The notes under the pieces: model-generated
Databases searched by the model: none
What the model was told of the DNA's origin: nothing
Seen by the model: the letters and a program-made list of their open reading frames with translations, nothing else
Translations under genes and position numbers: made by a program
Shown: in pieces, positions 13,273 through 26,059 of the stretch
Layout of the letters: every line of letters starts with the position of its first letter
Numbering within the stretch: the stretch's first letter is position 1
Assembly: GCA_012295275.1 (NCBI GenBank)
Contig: CM022669.1
Coordinates: forward strand, 3,081,228-3,126,493
DNA: 45,266 nucleotides
Reading direction: 5' to 3'
From: Chrysomallon squamiferum
Taxonomy: Eukaryota > Mollusca > Gastropoda > Neomphalida > Peltospiridae

Positions 13273-13655
13273 CCTTGGACGTATCTACCCCTCTCTAAGT
13301 TTGGACGTATCTACCCTGTCTAAGTTTGGACGTATCTAAGTTTGGACGTATCTACCCCTGTCTAAGTTTGGACGTATCTACCGCTGTCTAAGTTTGGACG
13401 TATCTACCGCTGTCTAAGTTTGGACGTATCTACCGCTGTCTAAGTTTGGACGTATCTACCGCTGTCTAAGTTTGGACGTATCTACCGCTGTCTAAGTTTG
13501 GACGTATCTACCGCTGTCTAAGTTTGGACGTATCTACCGCTGTCTAAGTTTGGACGTATCTACCGCTGTCTAAGTTTGGACGTATCTACCGCTCTAAGTT
13601 TGGACGTATCTACCGCTGTCTAAGTTTGGACGTATCTACCGCTGTCTAAGTTTGG
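13273..13655. repeat. 26-bp minisatellite, about 15 units (copy A)
   Basis: The core TTTGGACGTATCTACC followed by GCTGTCTAAG repeats with 26-bp periodicity. I count 15 occurrences of GGACGTATCTA. The first units carry variants (CCCCTCTC, CCCTGTC, and one 18-bp short unit), while the later ones are nearly identical, which suggests expansion from the distal side. Copy B has 4 units. Confidence 0.96.
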
Positions 13656-14082
13656 AAAACAAGGCGTATGACGCGCAAGAGAACAGACAGCTTTGTTCTT
13701 ATAGCGAAGTGAAACTAAATGTAGTTTGAAATAAATAAAACAAAGTACAGTAATGTCAATGTAAGGACCGTTTCGGTCTGATTCATATTTTTATGCATCC
13801 TTCTTGAAATTATTCTTTATTTTTCAAAAACATAAACATACAGGTTTTTGGTGGTTTTATTCAAAGACCAAGAGGAATTTTATCTCATTTTTCTCTTTTA
13901 TATATTTTGCACAGTATTCAAGTTTATAAACGGACTGCCCATTTAAGAAGATATATTCAAGAAAGAACTAATTATAACTTGAAAAAAAAAAAAAAAACAT
14001 TGGAAAATATAACCGCTTTAACAAGGTAAAATGACTCTTATATGTTGTTAGGTAAAAAGAACGTAAAAAAAATAAAAATAAA

Positions 14083-14154
<72 letters not shown>

Positions 14155-14177
14155 TAAAATAAATAAATAAATAAAAA
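14083..14177. repeat. (AAT)n-(ATG)n-(AAAT)n microsatellite
   Basis: Triplet compound array, also present in copy B at 41790-41900 with a different number of ATG units. Confidence 0.95.
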
Positions 14178-15524
14178 TCTTTCTTTTTTCATAACAAACA
14201 GGAGAGTTGATAGTCACTGGTTATCTAAATTCATAAAAGTCAGGCGGATTATGCTTTAGGTGAGGGCGATTTCCGAAAAGATATCTAAATGTTTATAATT
14301 TGAAATTATATATTTGACTGGATACCTGCTTTGATTCTTTGGCATCTAGTTTCCTCAAAAACGTAGTTTCGGCATCTTGCTCGGAGTTTAGGGTTAAAGA
14401 CATCAAGGGAAGCTACTCCACAAAAAAATGATATTTACCACGAAGGTATTCGAACGATTTCACGGCGATTTCATAAAGAAAGGAAACAATCATGTTTCCT
14501 GTAACTTTGGTGGAATGGAGTAGATAGTCACCCAGTTTTGTAATTCGTTGTACATGTATGAGTATATGTGGAAATCAGATTTATTTATTTATTTACTTAG
14601 TTGTTAATTGTTGTTGTTGTTATTATTATTATTTTTTATCCGGGGCGATGAGGGGGGGGTGCAACATTTAACTACAAGTACTTACATCTCTGGCCGCCCT
14701 GTTGTCAGATATCGTGGATGTCTAACTAGGGAACGTGTGCATGTATAAAACAGACTGTGTAATAGAAAGCAAACCATTTCATGAAATAACTGAATGACAT
14801 AATGACTAGTTTCACAGAATAACTCTGACGTATATATATATATATATAAAAATAAATAAATTATATGAGTGTGTCTATGTGTGTATGTGTGTAATTTTAA
14901 TTTATTGATTTATATATATGTGTGTACATGCCAATGTTTTAAAAATAACAGTTGTAGAAAAGCACGTGGAAGAGTTTATATAGGTTAAATATCCATTAAA
15001 TATCTGAATACTAAAAGATGGTTATTTACAGATATAAGTACATACCAAATGGGAAAAAAAAATATTATAGTGTCATTAATATTTGTTTCTGTGGATAACG
15101 AAGTAATAGGGACTAACAGTTGTAGTAATAGTAGTGTTACTAGCAGCACTGTATTGTATGTCACAGTATATCACAGTAAAACTTAAACAAGAACTATTTA
15201 TAAAATTTTAATAATTGTTTTTCCAGTTTTTAAAAGTATATACTTAATTATATTACTTTCGTTATAGCGTAAAAGCCAAAAATCCAAAAGCATCATCTTG
15301 TTAAAAGTCTACAAAAATAATCCAATAAAAATTATCTGGTGACTTCGCGTCAAAAGAATGTAGGGAAAATATCTGGTGAAAGCAATATTGACCGATTTAG
15401 GAGTTAAACTACACTCTTCATTTACTTCTCAATAGTTGGGTAATGATCAGTTATAATTTTAACATTATTTATGTAATTGTGTTCCAGAAATAAAATAATG
15501 AATGAAAAAATCATTTTAAATGGT

Positions 15525-15558
15525 TGTTATTATTATTATTATTATTATATTTATTGTT

Positions 15559-15625
<67 letters not shown>

Positions 15626-15645
15626 TGTGTTGTTGTTGTTGTTTT
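15525..15645. repeat. (ATT)n-(GTT)n microsatellite
   Basis: ATT run then about 90 bp of GTT. The copy B counterpart at about 43145-43218 is clearly shorter. Confidence 0.95.
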
Positions 15646-16122
15646 AACTCAGTATTACAGCTACTCAAATCTGTGATTAAAACTGAAAAGTAGCTTATGT
15701 CGCGTCATTACAGGTTATGAAATGAAATACATAAACATAAAATATTCTAAAATATAAAAACTAATCTACAAAATGTATTTGTTACAGACATTTCACTCTG
15801 CAAAGCAGTTTATGAAGTCCTATTCAGAATTTTAAAAAGTTCTTAATACATTCACTTCTGCGAAATACAGCTAAAAACATCGATTATATTGACGAACTGC
15901 AGCAAAACATTTGCAGTTTTGTGCACCAGTATTTCAGACATTAAAACTTCCAGCTACAAAAATAAACTCAAATGCAGCAATTTGACACTGTTGTATGATT
16001 ACAAAACTTTAGCACCGTGCATGATTACAAAAACTTAATCTACAGAGTCACAAACATAAACACAGATCGCGGAAAAACTTACAAAATATTCATTGCAAAT
16101 CCTTCCACATTGATCTTCACAG

Positions 16123-16214
16123 AATATTTATGCTCGCTGCATAAACAGTGCATATGAACTTGCGTTCGTTTTCAAATCTGCAAGTCGCTTGCGCAATTTC
16201 GAGACGAATAAACA
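16123..16214 (+). CDS. Weak candidate exon, unknown product (copy A)
   Basis: A 92-bp segment lies between a pyrimidine-rich acceptor (CCTTCCACATTGATCTTCAC then AG) and a strong donor (ACA|GTAAGT). Phase 0 is open for 30 codons (NIYARCINSAYELAFVFKSA, then SRLRNFETNK). In copy B (43682-43773) the length is the same, the frame is kept and the changes are one synonymous Tyr codon and one Phe-to-Leu. Flanking DNA is almost equally conserved, so this is not strong evidence of selection. No family is recognised. Confidence 0.2.
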
Positions 16215-17159
16215 GTAAGTTTTAAACACCTTTTTGAAGAAAACTGATGTTGACAAGAGATTTAAACTCTGGAAATTGGAAAGGATGTTTTTGTACTAAA
16301 TGTTTACGAGGTTCGTAAAAAGACAAAATAAAAAGGTGATAAAAGTTTAAGACCTTGAAAATTGGAGAGAAGTTTATTTATATGTTTTCTAACGATATTT
16401 TAGAGGTCCTGAATAGTAATGCTGAAAATCGGAATACATTTTTTTTTCTTTTCTTAAAAGTTGTTTGTTTTATTTAAAAAATGTATTTTTGTTAAAGAAA
16501 TGAAATGATTTTTGTTGTTGGTGTTTGTATTTTGATTTACAACATTCTAAATTAAATTGTTCACAGTGAATACAATACCTGTATACTCCAGTCAGATTAT
16601 TACTTACCTGTAATCACGATCATACAATATCACTTATAATTACCATATCCAGTAAACCGTAATTTTTTTCAGTACTCACCTGAAATAAAAAATAAAAATA
16701 TTTCTTAGTGTTATTTACAAAATCATATACAAAACCATATAAGCGCAATATTTGCATGTATCGGAGGGTACATGCGTTCGTGCGTGTGTGTGTGTATATA
16801 CATATGTTTGTATAAATGTGTGTGTATATATATATAAACTACAATACATGTTACATATATACTTGCATACATACAAACATCCATATATGCATACAACATA
16901 TTTTGTGAATGAAACTGGTAAGATACAAATAACAGATCACAGCACTCAAGTTGGTGTGGTGCTAATCCACTAGAAACAAGCCTGGTAACGTCAAGTTTCA
17001 TATTTGTTATGGCTAACTGAAGACTTACAACATCACAACATCCTCATTTTTCATGTAACTAATCATCAAACACTCTAACACTCTACATTTTAATCGCATG
17101 TAAAACAGAGTAAAACTAAACTCTCTCCATTTTAACCTTTCAATACACTAACATCATAT

Positions 17160-18250
17160 CTATCTAATCCTCTAAAATATTAATATAAAAACATTTTTCT
17201 CTAACTTTCAAATTCACTAACATGATAATCCTCTGATATATAACACCATAACTCTCTTCAAAATAATAACCCTCTAGCAAACCCCTCTCACTGTACCTTT
17301 GTTCATCATAATAACCATCTAACATACTAACACTATATCTCTTCATCATAAAAATCATCTAACATACTAACAACCGTCTAATATAACACTGTATCTCTTC
17401 ATCATAATAACCATATAACATACTAACACTGTATCTCTTCATCATAATAACCTCAAATATAACACTATATCTCTATCTCAATCATACCCTGTAACATACT
17501 AAAACTGTATCTCTTCATCATAATAAACCTTTAACATACTAACACTGTATCTCTTCATCATAATAACCTCCAACATACTAACACTGTATCTTTCTTCATC
17601 ATAATAACCGTCTAACATACTAACACTGTATCTCTCTTCATCATAATAACCGTCTAACATACTAACACTGTATCTTTCTTCATCATAATAAGCGTCTAAC
17701 ATACTAACACTATAATTTCTCTTCATCATAATAACCCTCTAACATACTAACACTGTATCTCTTCTAATATCATAATAACCTCTCTAACATACTAACACTG
17801 TATCTTCTCTTCATCATAAACCCTAACATTCTAACACTGTCTAACATACTAACACTAATTCTAACACTGTATCTTTCTTCATCATAATAACCTCTAACAT
17901 ACTAACACTGTATCTCTCTTCAACATAATAATCCTTAACATTCTAACATAATGTATCTTTCATCATAATAACATCTAACATACTAACACTATAATTTCTC
18001 TTCATCATAATGAACCTCTAACATACTAACACTGTATCTTTCTTCATCATAATAACCCTCTAACATACTAACACTATAATTACTCTTCATCATAATAAAC
18101 CTCTAACATAACATACTAACACCATAAGTCTCTTCAGCATAAAAATTATTAGTAACAACATAACACTATACTGTCTCTATCATGATAGTCTCTAACATAC
18201 TAGCACTATTTCTATATCCAGTACAGTAAGATTCTAACAGACAGCATGCC
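17160..18250. repeat. ~41-bp minisatellite array (copy A)
   Basis: Units built on CTAACATACTAACACTGTAT followed by CTCTTCATCATAATAACC, with length varying from about 38 to 43 bp. On the minus strand the unit reads as a 14-residue repeat (YYDEERYSVSMLDG), open from 17729 to 17499 over several units, but unit-length changes break the frame elsewhere. Diverged remnants continue to about 19.77 kb on the far side of the inserted transposon. The same array, with a different unit order, ends copy B. Confidence 0.93.
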
Positions 18251-18296
18251 TCTTCATCGTAATAACCTCCTAACAAACTGTTCCCAACTTAGTCAT

Positions 18297-19484
18297 AATG
18301 CCCCCCGGCAAATGCCCCCCAGGAAAAAACAAGTTGCCCCGAACAACTGCCCCCATTTATTCTTCCAATAATGATTTTCAAGCATAATGACAGATATATG
18401 CGTATAAGGACAAATTTTTTAATATTTAAAAAATTATAGATCACATATAAAATAAATTCAGAGTAGTCTGTCCATAGTTATCTAGTAAAGCTTTTATAGC
18501 AACAGTTCATTCACAAGTACAGGTTCAACTATAACCATGTATATTAAGGCACTTCTTACAAGAGTTCATTCACACTTTTCAGTTTTCACACTTTTATGTT
18601 GTGTGCTCAGATAGTTCAGGACATGTCGGTTTTCACGCTGTCTGGCCAGTTTCAACAAACGCTGTGAAGCTTTTTGGTATTTTCGATGACGTGGTTGAGG
18701 TGCTTTTCCCCGCCAATCACCTGGTTTATTTGCAGTTCATTAGTGCTTGTTCACGCTTCAAAGTGTCTGTACACTTCCAGAAAGGCAGACGGTAGGACCA
18801 GTGTTTGACTGGAAGCAAAGGTGCCACCCTTCCACGAAGTTCTTAGTCCGCACCAAATTCTTTTCCATATTTTGCATACAGATGCATTGTCCACCTGACA
18901 ACATTATTTCAAAAGTGGATCATGTCTGTCCAGCTCACCATACTGGCTGACGGAATGAATTTGTCCTTTTAAATACCAGACGTATTGGCGCCAGATGCGG
19001 ATTGGCTCAAATGAAAGAAGAAAGAAGCATCCACAGTACACTTTAGTTTTACAGACCTGTTGCCCTCTTCCTTCACGCTCCACCACCCCTGAGTCCCTTC
19101 TGTCGGACATACACATAGTTTTCGATGGCAAGTTTTGGATGACCACATTCTGAGTCAATGAACTCCATCTTATAGAATAGAATATTTTTGCTACAAGGCA
19201 TGACCTAATATACTGTGTCATTCATCTCAGTTATAGATCACTTGCCAAAACAAAGGAAGTTTTAGCATTTAATTAGCCTGAATTAGTAATTAGCTGACTC
19301 TAAAAACTTTGACTAATTTATTGGAATTAGTAATCCAAATTCCTTTAATCAAATTTAATGTAACACACTTTGACCAGTTTATTGGAACGTTGCTTGAAAA
19401 TCATTCTGTGTGGTGTATTTGAAGAAAAAATTGGGGGGCATTTGTCCAGGGGGCAGTTGTCCAATGGGAAGAGGAATTGTCCTG
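18297..19484 (-). mobile_element. Decayed Mutator-like (MULE/FLYWCH) DNA transposon
   Basis: The left end (18297-18356) and right end (19431-19482) carry inverted copies of G-rich words: TGCCCCCC...AAATGCCCCCCAGG and AACAACTGCCCCC on the left, GGGGGGCATTTGTCC and GGGGGCAGTTGTCC on the right. Between them lie decayed pieces of a Mutator-type transposase on the minus strand. The element interrupts the 41-bp minisatellite, remnants of which resume beyond about 19.59 kb. At about 1.19 kb it is far too short for an autonomous copy. No clear 8-10 bp target duplication can be read. Superfamily assignment rests on the FLYWCH and VEGWH motifs plus terminal inverted repeats. Confidence 0.6.
18600..19168 (-). 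pseudogene. MULE transposase remnant: FLYWCH finger plus C-terminal tail
   Basis: Starting at the ATG at 19168 the minus strand reads MEFIDSECGHPKLAIENYVY and then VRQKGLRGGG, which fits the start of a FLYWCH zinc finger. The frame then shifts: the continuing WSVKEEG and VCKTKVYC pieces lie in different phases. Nearer 18870-18790 the reading NLVRTKNFVEGWHLCFQS matches the conserved VEGWH..FQ region near the end of animal Mutator-like transposases. It is followed, in shifted frames, by KREQAL and NELQINQVIGGEKH. The catalytic DDE core between finger and tail is absent. Several stops and frameshifts make this non-functional, and the element is an internally deleted copy that would need a transposase from elsewhere to move. 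Confidence 0.65.
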
Positions 19485-20419
19485 ATAATTGGAGACAGGA
19501 AATACCACTTCTATCTAACGCTGAAAATATATTCTTTCTTCAAAATACCCAGCTTTCTAGCAACATTTTACTCTTTTTTTCTATCTGACACTTAACATTA
19601 TTGTTCACTGTTCACCACATTTATCTCCTTAACACATTCACATTAAAACCTTTGTGACCAGTTATCTCTAAAACACCAGTTATATATATGCTGTTTCATC
19701 AAAACTAACTTTCAAGTATACTAACACCTGTTCTAACTAACCCACAAACATACCAATATAAATATTCTCTTAGACGGATACCTCAGAATTCAAATTACCT
19801 GCCCAAGAGAGACATGCTTCAGGAATTTAAACGTATATTTCAAATAGCTAATTAACAGACATGCAAGAAGATTCTGACATAACTTGATAATTAGATTCAG
19901 TCATACTTATACGATATGTATTTCAAAAATGCTGAAAAATAATAATAATAACAATAATAGTCAAAACTATAATAATATTTGTTCTTTTGATTACGATGGT
20001 AATAACGGATGAAGAAGTAGTAGAACTACTAGTGTGTTAATATAGTGGTAATAATAATTGTCATGGTGATTGTCGATCTCATTACTAAAAAATACTAGTT
20101 GTAGTTGTAGTATAGAGTAATAAACCGTAGTAATTGACTAATTTATTGGAATTAGTAATTTTGTATCTAGTCAAGTAGTAGTAGTTATGTAATTTATTGG
20201 AATGTGATTAGTAAATCATTTGAATTGTAATTTTAATAACAAAATGTAGAATTAGAGAAGAACCCACAGAATTTGTAAATAATTTTCAGTTCTCTGTAAA
20301 ATGGAATTGCTAAAACTAATATAATGAATGTACAAAAATAATGTTATTTATTTTAGTCTATCGATCATTAGATGGAGAACATAGATGAAAGATGAAATGA
20401 TGAAAAAAACATAACTTGA
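19485..20419. other. Minisatellite remnants and a dispersed 24-bp repeat
   Basis: To about 19780 the sequence is a diverged continuation of the CTAACA/ACACC array. GACTAATTTATTGGAATTAG (plus TAAT) occurs identically at 19311-19334, just inside the transposon, and at 20136-20159, with looser copies near 19370 and 20190. No gene is supported. Confidence 0.6.
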
Positions 20420-20423
20420 CAAT

Positions 20424-20550
20424 TAGAGAGAGAGATAGAGAGAGAGAGATGTATTTCAGAAAGAGAGAGAAAGAGAGAGAGAGAGAATAGAGAGAATAGA
20501 GAGAGAGAGAGAGAGAGAGAGAATGAGAGAGTGTGTGTGTGTGTGTGTGT
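20424..20550. repeat. Imperfect (GA)n then (GT)n
   Basis: GA run with interruptions followed by about 20 bp of GT. Confidence 0.93.
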
Positions 20551-20582
20551 TTTAACTATTTATAAAATGTTTATTTTGGTAA

Positions 20583-20583
<1 letters not shown>

Positions 20584-20626
<43 letters not shown>

Positions 20627-20686
20627 TTCTAGAAGTGGTAGACATATCATATTAGTTAGAGAGTTAGTTTGTGAATAAGAAAGATC

Positions 20687-20738
<52 letters not shown>

Positions 20739-20769
20739 CACACGCACACACACACATACACATATACAC

Positions 20770-20836
<67 letters not shown>
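20584..20836. repeat. Three microsatellites: (ATT)n, (GT)(AT)(CA), (AAT)n
   Basis: ATT at about 20586-20626, GT-AT-CA at about 20688-20765, AAT at about 20773-20836. The poly-Asn frame 20761-20552 (minus) is a reading of these. Confidence 0.95.
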
Positions 20837-20837
<1 letters not shown>

Positions 20838-22564
20838 TAAAATAAATAACGACTTAAAATTAATAATTATTATATATAAAAATATATTATGAAAAATATA
20901 TATATATATGATGAAGAATCACGTTGTTAGGTAACCCTGACGTCAAAACAATTATGACTTCATAACAATGTAGCTGGGTTAACGGAATAGCCATTATAAG
21001 ACTGACCCTTTGTAGTATATTGGACATTATTTTAGACAAGCGTAAGTAATATACATACACTATATAAAATTACTGTCTGTTTTTTAATATTAATTTTTAT
21101 TTGGTTTATTTCATATAGTTATTCATTTATCTACTGTCGAAATTTAATTAATAGCTTTACATAATGGTTTCTAACTATTAATAAATAATAATAACTATAG
21201 ATTAATATGCATGGATCCCAAAACATGAAACACAAAACATGGTGATGTTTTACCTAAATATTTAAACAGACAAATATTATTAGCATTCTCTAGGATTTAG
21301 CTGCCAAATATCGATAAACACCAGAATTCTTAACATTGGAGTAACTTTGTCCTACCTTGATAAATCCCTGTAGACGTTGAAAACTAAATATTTAGACATC
21401 ATAAAGTTAAATATAATGCGTATCTTGGCGGATTCTAATAACGATACATATTTAACATGTCCAAGGTTTATTGAGGGCCTCTACAAAAATATATTGATAG
21501 TTTATTTATGTATGACAGGAATTCTGCTATGAAACTCAGTCAAACGCTATACATGCTAAAGTTATATTTGACTACATGAAAAGAAAAGAAAAAACGAAGA
21601 GAATAACAAATAATTTAAATAAGGAAAGAATTAATATTTGTTTAGCGATATCTGCACACATTTTCATATTAACGATTATTACAGAAGGAAGGAAGAAATG
21701 TTTTATTTAAAGAAACACTCAACACATTTTCATTCGATTTAGTTGGCGTTATTCATATTAATGACCACATATAGGTAATGAGGTAATAAACTTAATCAGA
21801 GGCAGCAATAGGATGTTTTGTTTGTATGACGTCAGACAAATTATTTAATGACGCAGTCACGAGTAATTCACTCGAGAGGAAAACGGTCCAATACTAGTTA
21901 TACACTGAGCTACAGATCTCTACTGATTGATGTGTAAAACGTGACAGTGACGGTGTAAAAATTACATTATTTGAAAGAGGAACTTGGGTGTCTCTGTTCT
22001 TAGTTAAATACCAAAATAACATTTACAAAGATTTTCTTAGAGACAACACAGAACAGAATATGGCCTTTGGTATTCCAGTTTGACACTGGGTGAAAAGGAT
22101 ACGGCCTTTTCAGTGTAAAGAATTGATCACATGACCAATCACGGCTCCACAACACTTATCTACTGAACTTCAGTACAAACGTTGTGTCAGTTTTTCAAAA
22201 AGACCATCTGACCAGTATTCAGAGTTGATTCGGCTGAAATCATGATTATGACATGTACAAACCGCTATTGTTAAATATACAATGTAAATATACATTACAC
22301 ATTTATTGTTTTTTCTTGAAAATTATTAAAAACTACATAAAAAAAATAATAATAATAAAAAAAAAAAATTTTTTTTTGGAAACGCTATTTCAGATAAACA
22401 GTTATGACTTGTTTCGCATATCTATTAATTTGTCACTACATAGATAAAACACAGCATGCTTCGTGGGTTTTTTGTTTCGTTTTCCTATTTCTTTTTTCAC
22501 CCCAATAATATTTTGGGTATAATAGAAGTGATAGTAAATTCTTTTTTAAGTACATATGAATATA
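20837..22564. other. Intergenic, nothing supported
   Basis: AT-rich unique sequence. Two CRE-like TGACGTCA/TGACGTCAG words (about 20939 and 21825) occur without promoter context. The 22050-22250 stretch is more complex but has no recognisable coding frame. Confidence 0.5.
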
Positions 22565-23896
<1,332 letters not shown>

Positions 23897-24240
23897 TCAG
23901 TCAGTTATATTGCCCAGCTCCTCATATAAGTTGAAATTTTCCAACATATGATTCATCATTTTTGATCTCAGCATATCTGACTGCGTCAACTCGGAAGTCA
24001 ATTAAATGTCCATCCTCATCTCTGGCGCTATTCTGAAGTTGTGGTTTCTGGCTATTTAGAGAGAGATTAGTCGTGCTACAGTCAGGTCCTTGTGGCGGAC
24101 GGTGCTTTTCTCTCTACCTCATATTCTATGTTTTCATGTTCGGAATCTTCATTTACGGACTGAGCGGAGCACAGTTCTGTTTTGGTTCGGGTTGATTGTC
24201 AGGTTTGGAGGCGTTGTTGCTGTCGTCACGATTATGACGT
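23897..24240 (-). pseudogene. Frame-broken exon resembling a receptor cytoplasmic tail
   Basis: After an acceptor-like TAACTTTTAG, the segment from 24240 reads RHNRDDSNNASKPDNQPEPK and on to a stop near 24150. A second phase gives NEDSEHENIEYEVER. A third gives STTNLSLNSQKPQLQNSARD, EDGHLIDFRVDAVRYAEIKN and DESYVGKF with a stop at 23924-23922. Shifting by one base there continues NLYEELGNITD to a TGA at 23899-23897. The pieces are acidic, Ser/Asn-rich and carry tyrosine motifs (VRYAEI is ITIM-like; YAEI and YEEL are 12 residues apart, within ITAM limits). This fits the last exon of a type I surface receptor, such as a draper/MEGF10-type protein. The three shifts imply a pseudogene or a run of indel errors. 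The parent gene is not identified. Confidence 0.45.
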
Positions 24241-24478
24241 CTAAAAGTTACATTTAAATGGGCAAAACACGATTTTACCTCACCCATTTCTATTCGGTTG
24301 ACCTCCCACTTTCTTTACTATCACAAAATGCACGATGTCGACTGAGGAATCACACAGCTATGGCAAAATACGCTTCAAACAATCAGAGGCTGAGAAATGC
24401 CAGAGGTTCAATATACGAATACTTCTCCTATTAGTCAAAGAAATTATTTTCCAAAAAGTAACAGATATAGGGATAAAT

Positions 24479-24524
<46 letters not shown>

Positions 24525-25781
24525 TTCACAGACACAGAGAAAGAAGACCATCATTAATTGCAAGCAGATATTATCGCTGAAGATATTATCGCTGAAGTTT
24601 ATTATAATTAATTCGACGGGTTCTTCGAAAAGCATTTGCGAGTGCAGTTCAAAATTTAAATTTGTTTTGTTTAACGACACTAGTCAAACCACTTTGGTGA
24701 ATTTCCTCTTACAGACAGCTGTTCGAAGACAAATATTTGATGAACCTGACATGAATCTGTCTGTTTTGGGGCATTTGTTGTTATTGTTTTTTGTCTTTTT
24801 CAGCAAAATGCTTTTGTTATGCATTTCCATAGAATAAAAAGATCTGAAAGCCAATAAAACGGATCAGTTGAGATGAAAAATAGTTCAAAGTGAATACCAA
24901 GATAAAATTTTGCCAGAAAACTGCATCTCTTCACATGTCACAGTTTAATAAGGATTATTAATTTATCGACCCACATATAATATGTTACTGTTGTTTTCCA
25001 TTTGTAATTTTTATCCGTATATCTATGTTAATCATTGATCCTGTGTATAGTAGCATTTCTAGGTGCGAATATTTTCAAGTAGTTATCAATTATAACTGTT
25101 GTCAAATAATTAATACAGTAAGCAAAACACAGACCATTCTCAATAATCATCCTCGCTAATAATATTTCTTTATCTTGTCATCATCGTTTTCTTAATTCTG
25201 TTGTTGTTGTTGTTGTTGTTATTGATCTTTCTTATTCACAAACTAACAGTAATATGATATGTCTAATGAACATATATCTAATAAGGGCATAAGCAAATAT
25301 TTTTAAAAGTCAGAACCTAAACAAACAGACAGGCAATAGTTTTAGAAAAGTTCTTTAGTGAGCGTTGTGGCCATATGTTCAGGTGAACATCAATGTCAGA
25401 TATTTATTTATTTATTTATGTAAAATGTAAGAATTTTTTCTCTAAATATTCAAATACAAATATTGTTATTTCATTATTAGATAACATTCTGTAGTCTTAG
25501 AGCTGAGAAACTAGTTTAGGTAATACTCTAAGGTTATATTTTCTGGCAGTGAAACAATAATCAAGGAGGTATGAACTCACACTGTTACTTTTTTTTGATA
25601 TTTTTTCTGTTTTTGGTATCTGTATAGTAGAGTGAATTTAAGCACATTTTAGATATCACGTTGATTGTAAAATATTAGTGACATTGAAAAGTTCTCTCTG
25701 TTTTCTTCATTATTTATTTATTTATTTATTTTTTTTTTTTTATTTTAAAATACAGGAAGTGTAGATACATTTGGTTCTAAT

Positions 25782-25816
<35 letters not shown>

Positions 25817-26059
25817 AGTACGTAATATAATTATTATTTCCAAATTTTATATCTTGTTTCATGTTTAAAATACGTATAACATAGTACTGAAAGACCTTCA
25901 CTGATATTAAACATAAAACCATGGATAAATGTACTTAAAAAAGCAGTTGTGCAGGTTACCAGTTTATTTCTATGTAAATAAATTTCACTAATCCAACGAT
26001 CCAAAATTAGACTCGTGTTGTGGAGGTCTCAGTAGACGTTTTCTTCTCCCTAACTGACC
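24241..26059. other. Intergenic or rolling stone-like 3' intron; repeat relics
   Basis: (AT)n-(CA)n at about 24479-24532, (GTT)n at 25198-25220, (TTTA)n/T-run at 25709-25741 and an A-run at about 25786-25814. TTTGTTTTGTTTAACGACAC at 24661-24680 matches the opening of a repeat I associate with marine gastropods, with the rest decayed. If the rolling stone-like gene continues, its missing 3' exons should lie here or further left; none was recognised. Confidence 0.4.

Larger units (their letters stand above)
12275..17750. repeat. Segmental duplication, copy A
   Basis: From 12275 the sequence aligns line after line, in the same orientation, with the sequence starting at 40278, about 28.0 kb away. 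Differences are scattered substitutions plus indels concentrated in microsatellites, in the 26-bp minisatellite and in a ~90-bp block near 14545-14635 that is absent from copy B. The match continues into the 41-bp array and probably to about 17.7 kb, where repeat length prevents a clean end. No domain-bearing gene lies inside. Two weak exon candidates (16123-16214 plus, 16679-16608 minus) are kept in both copies. Confidence 0.93.
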
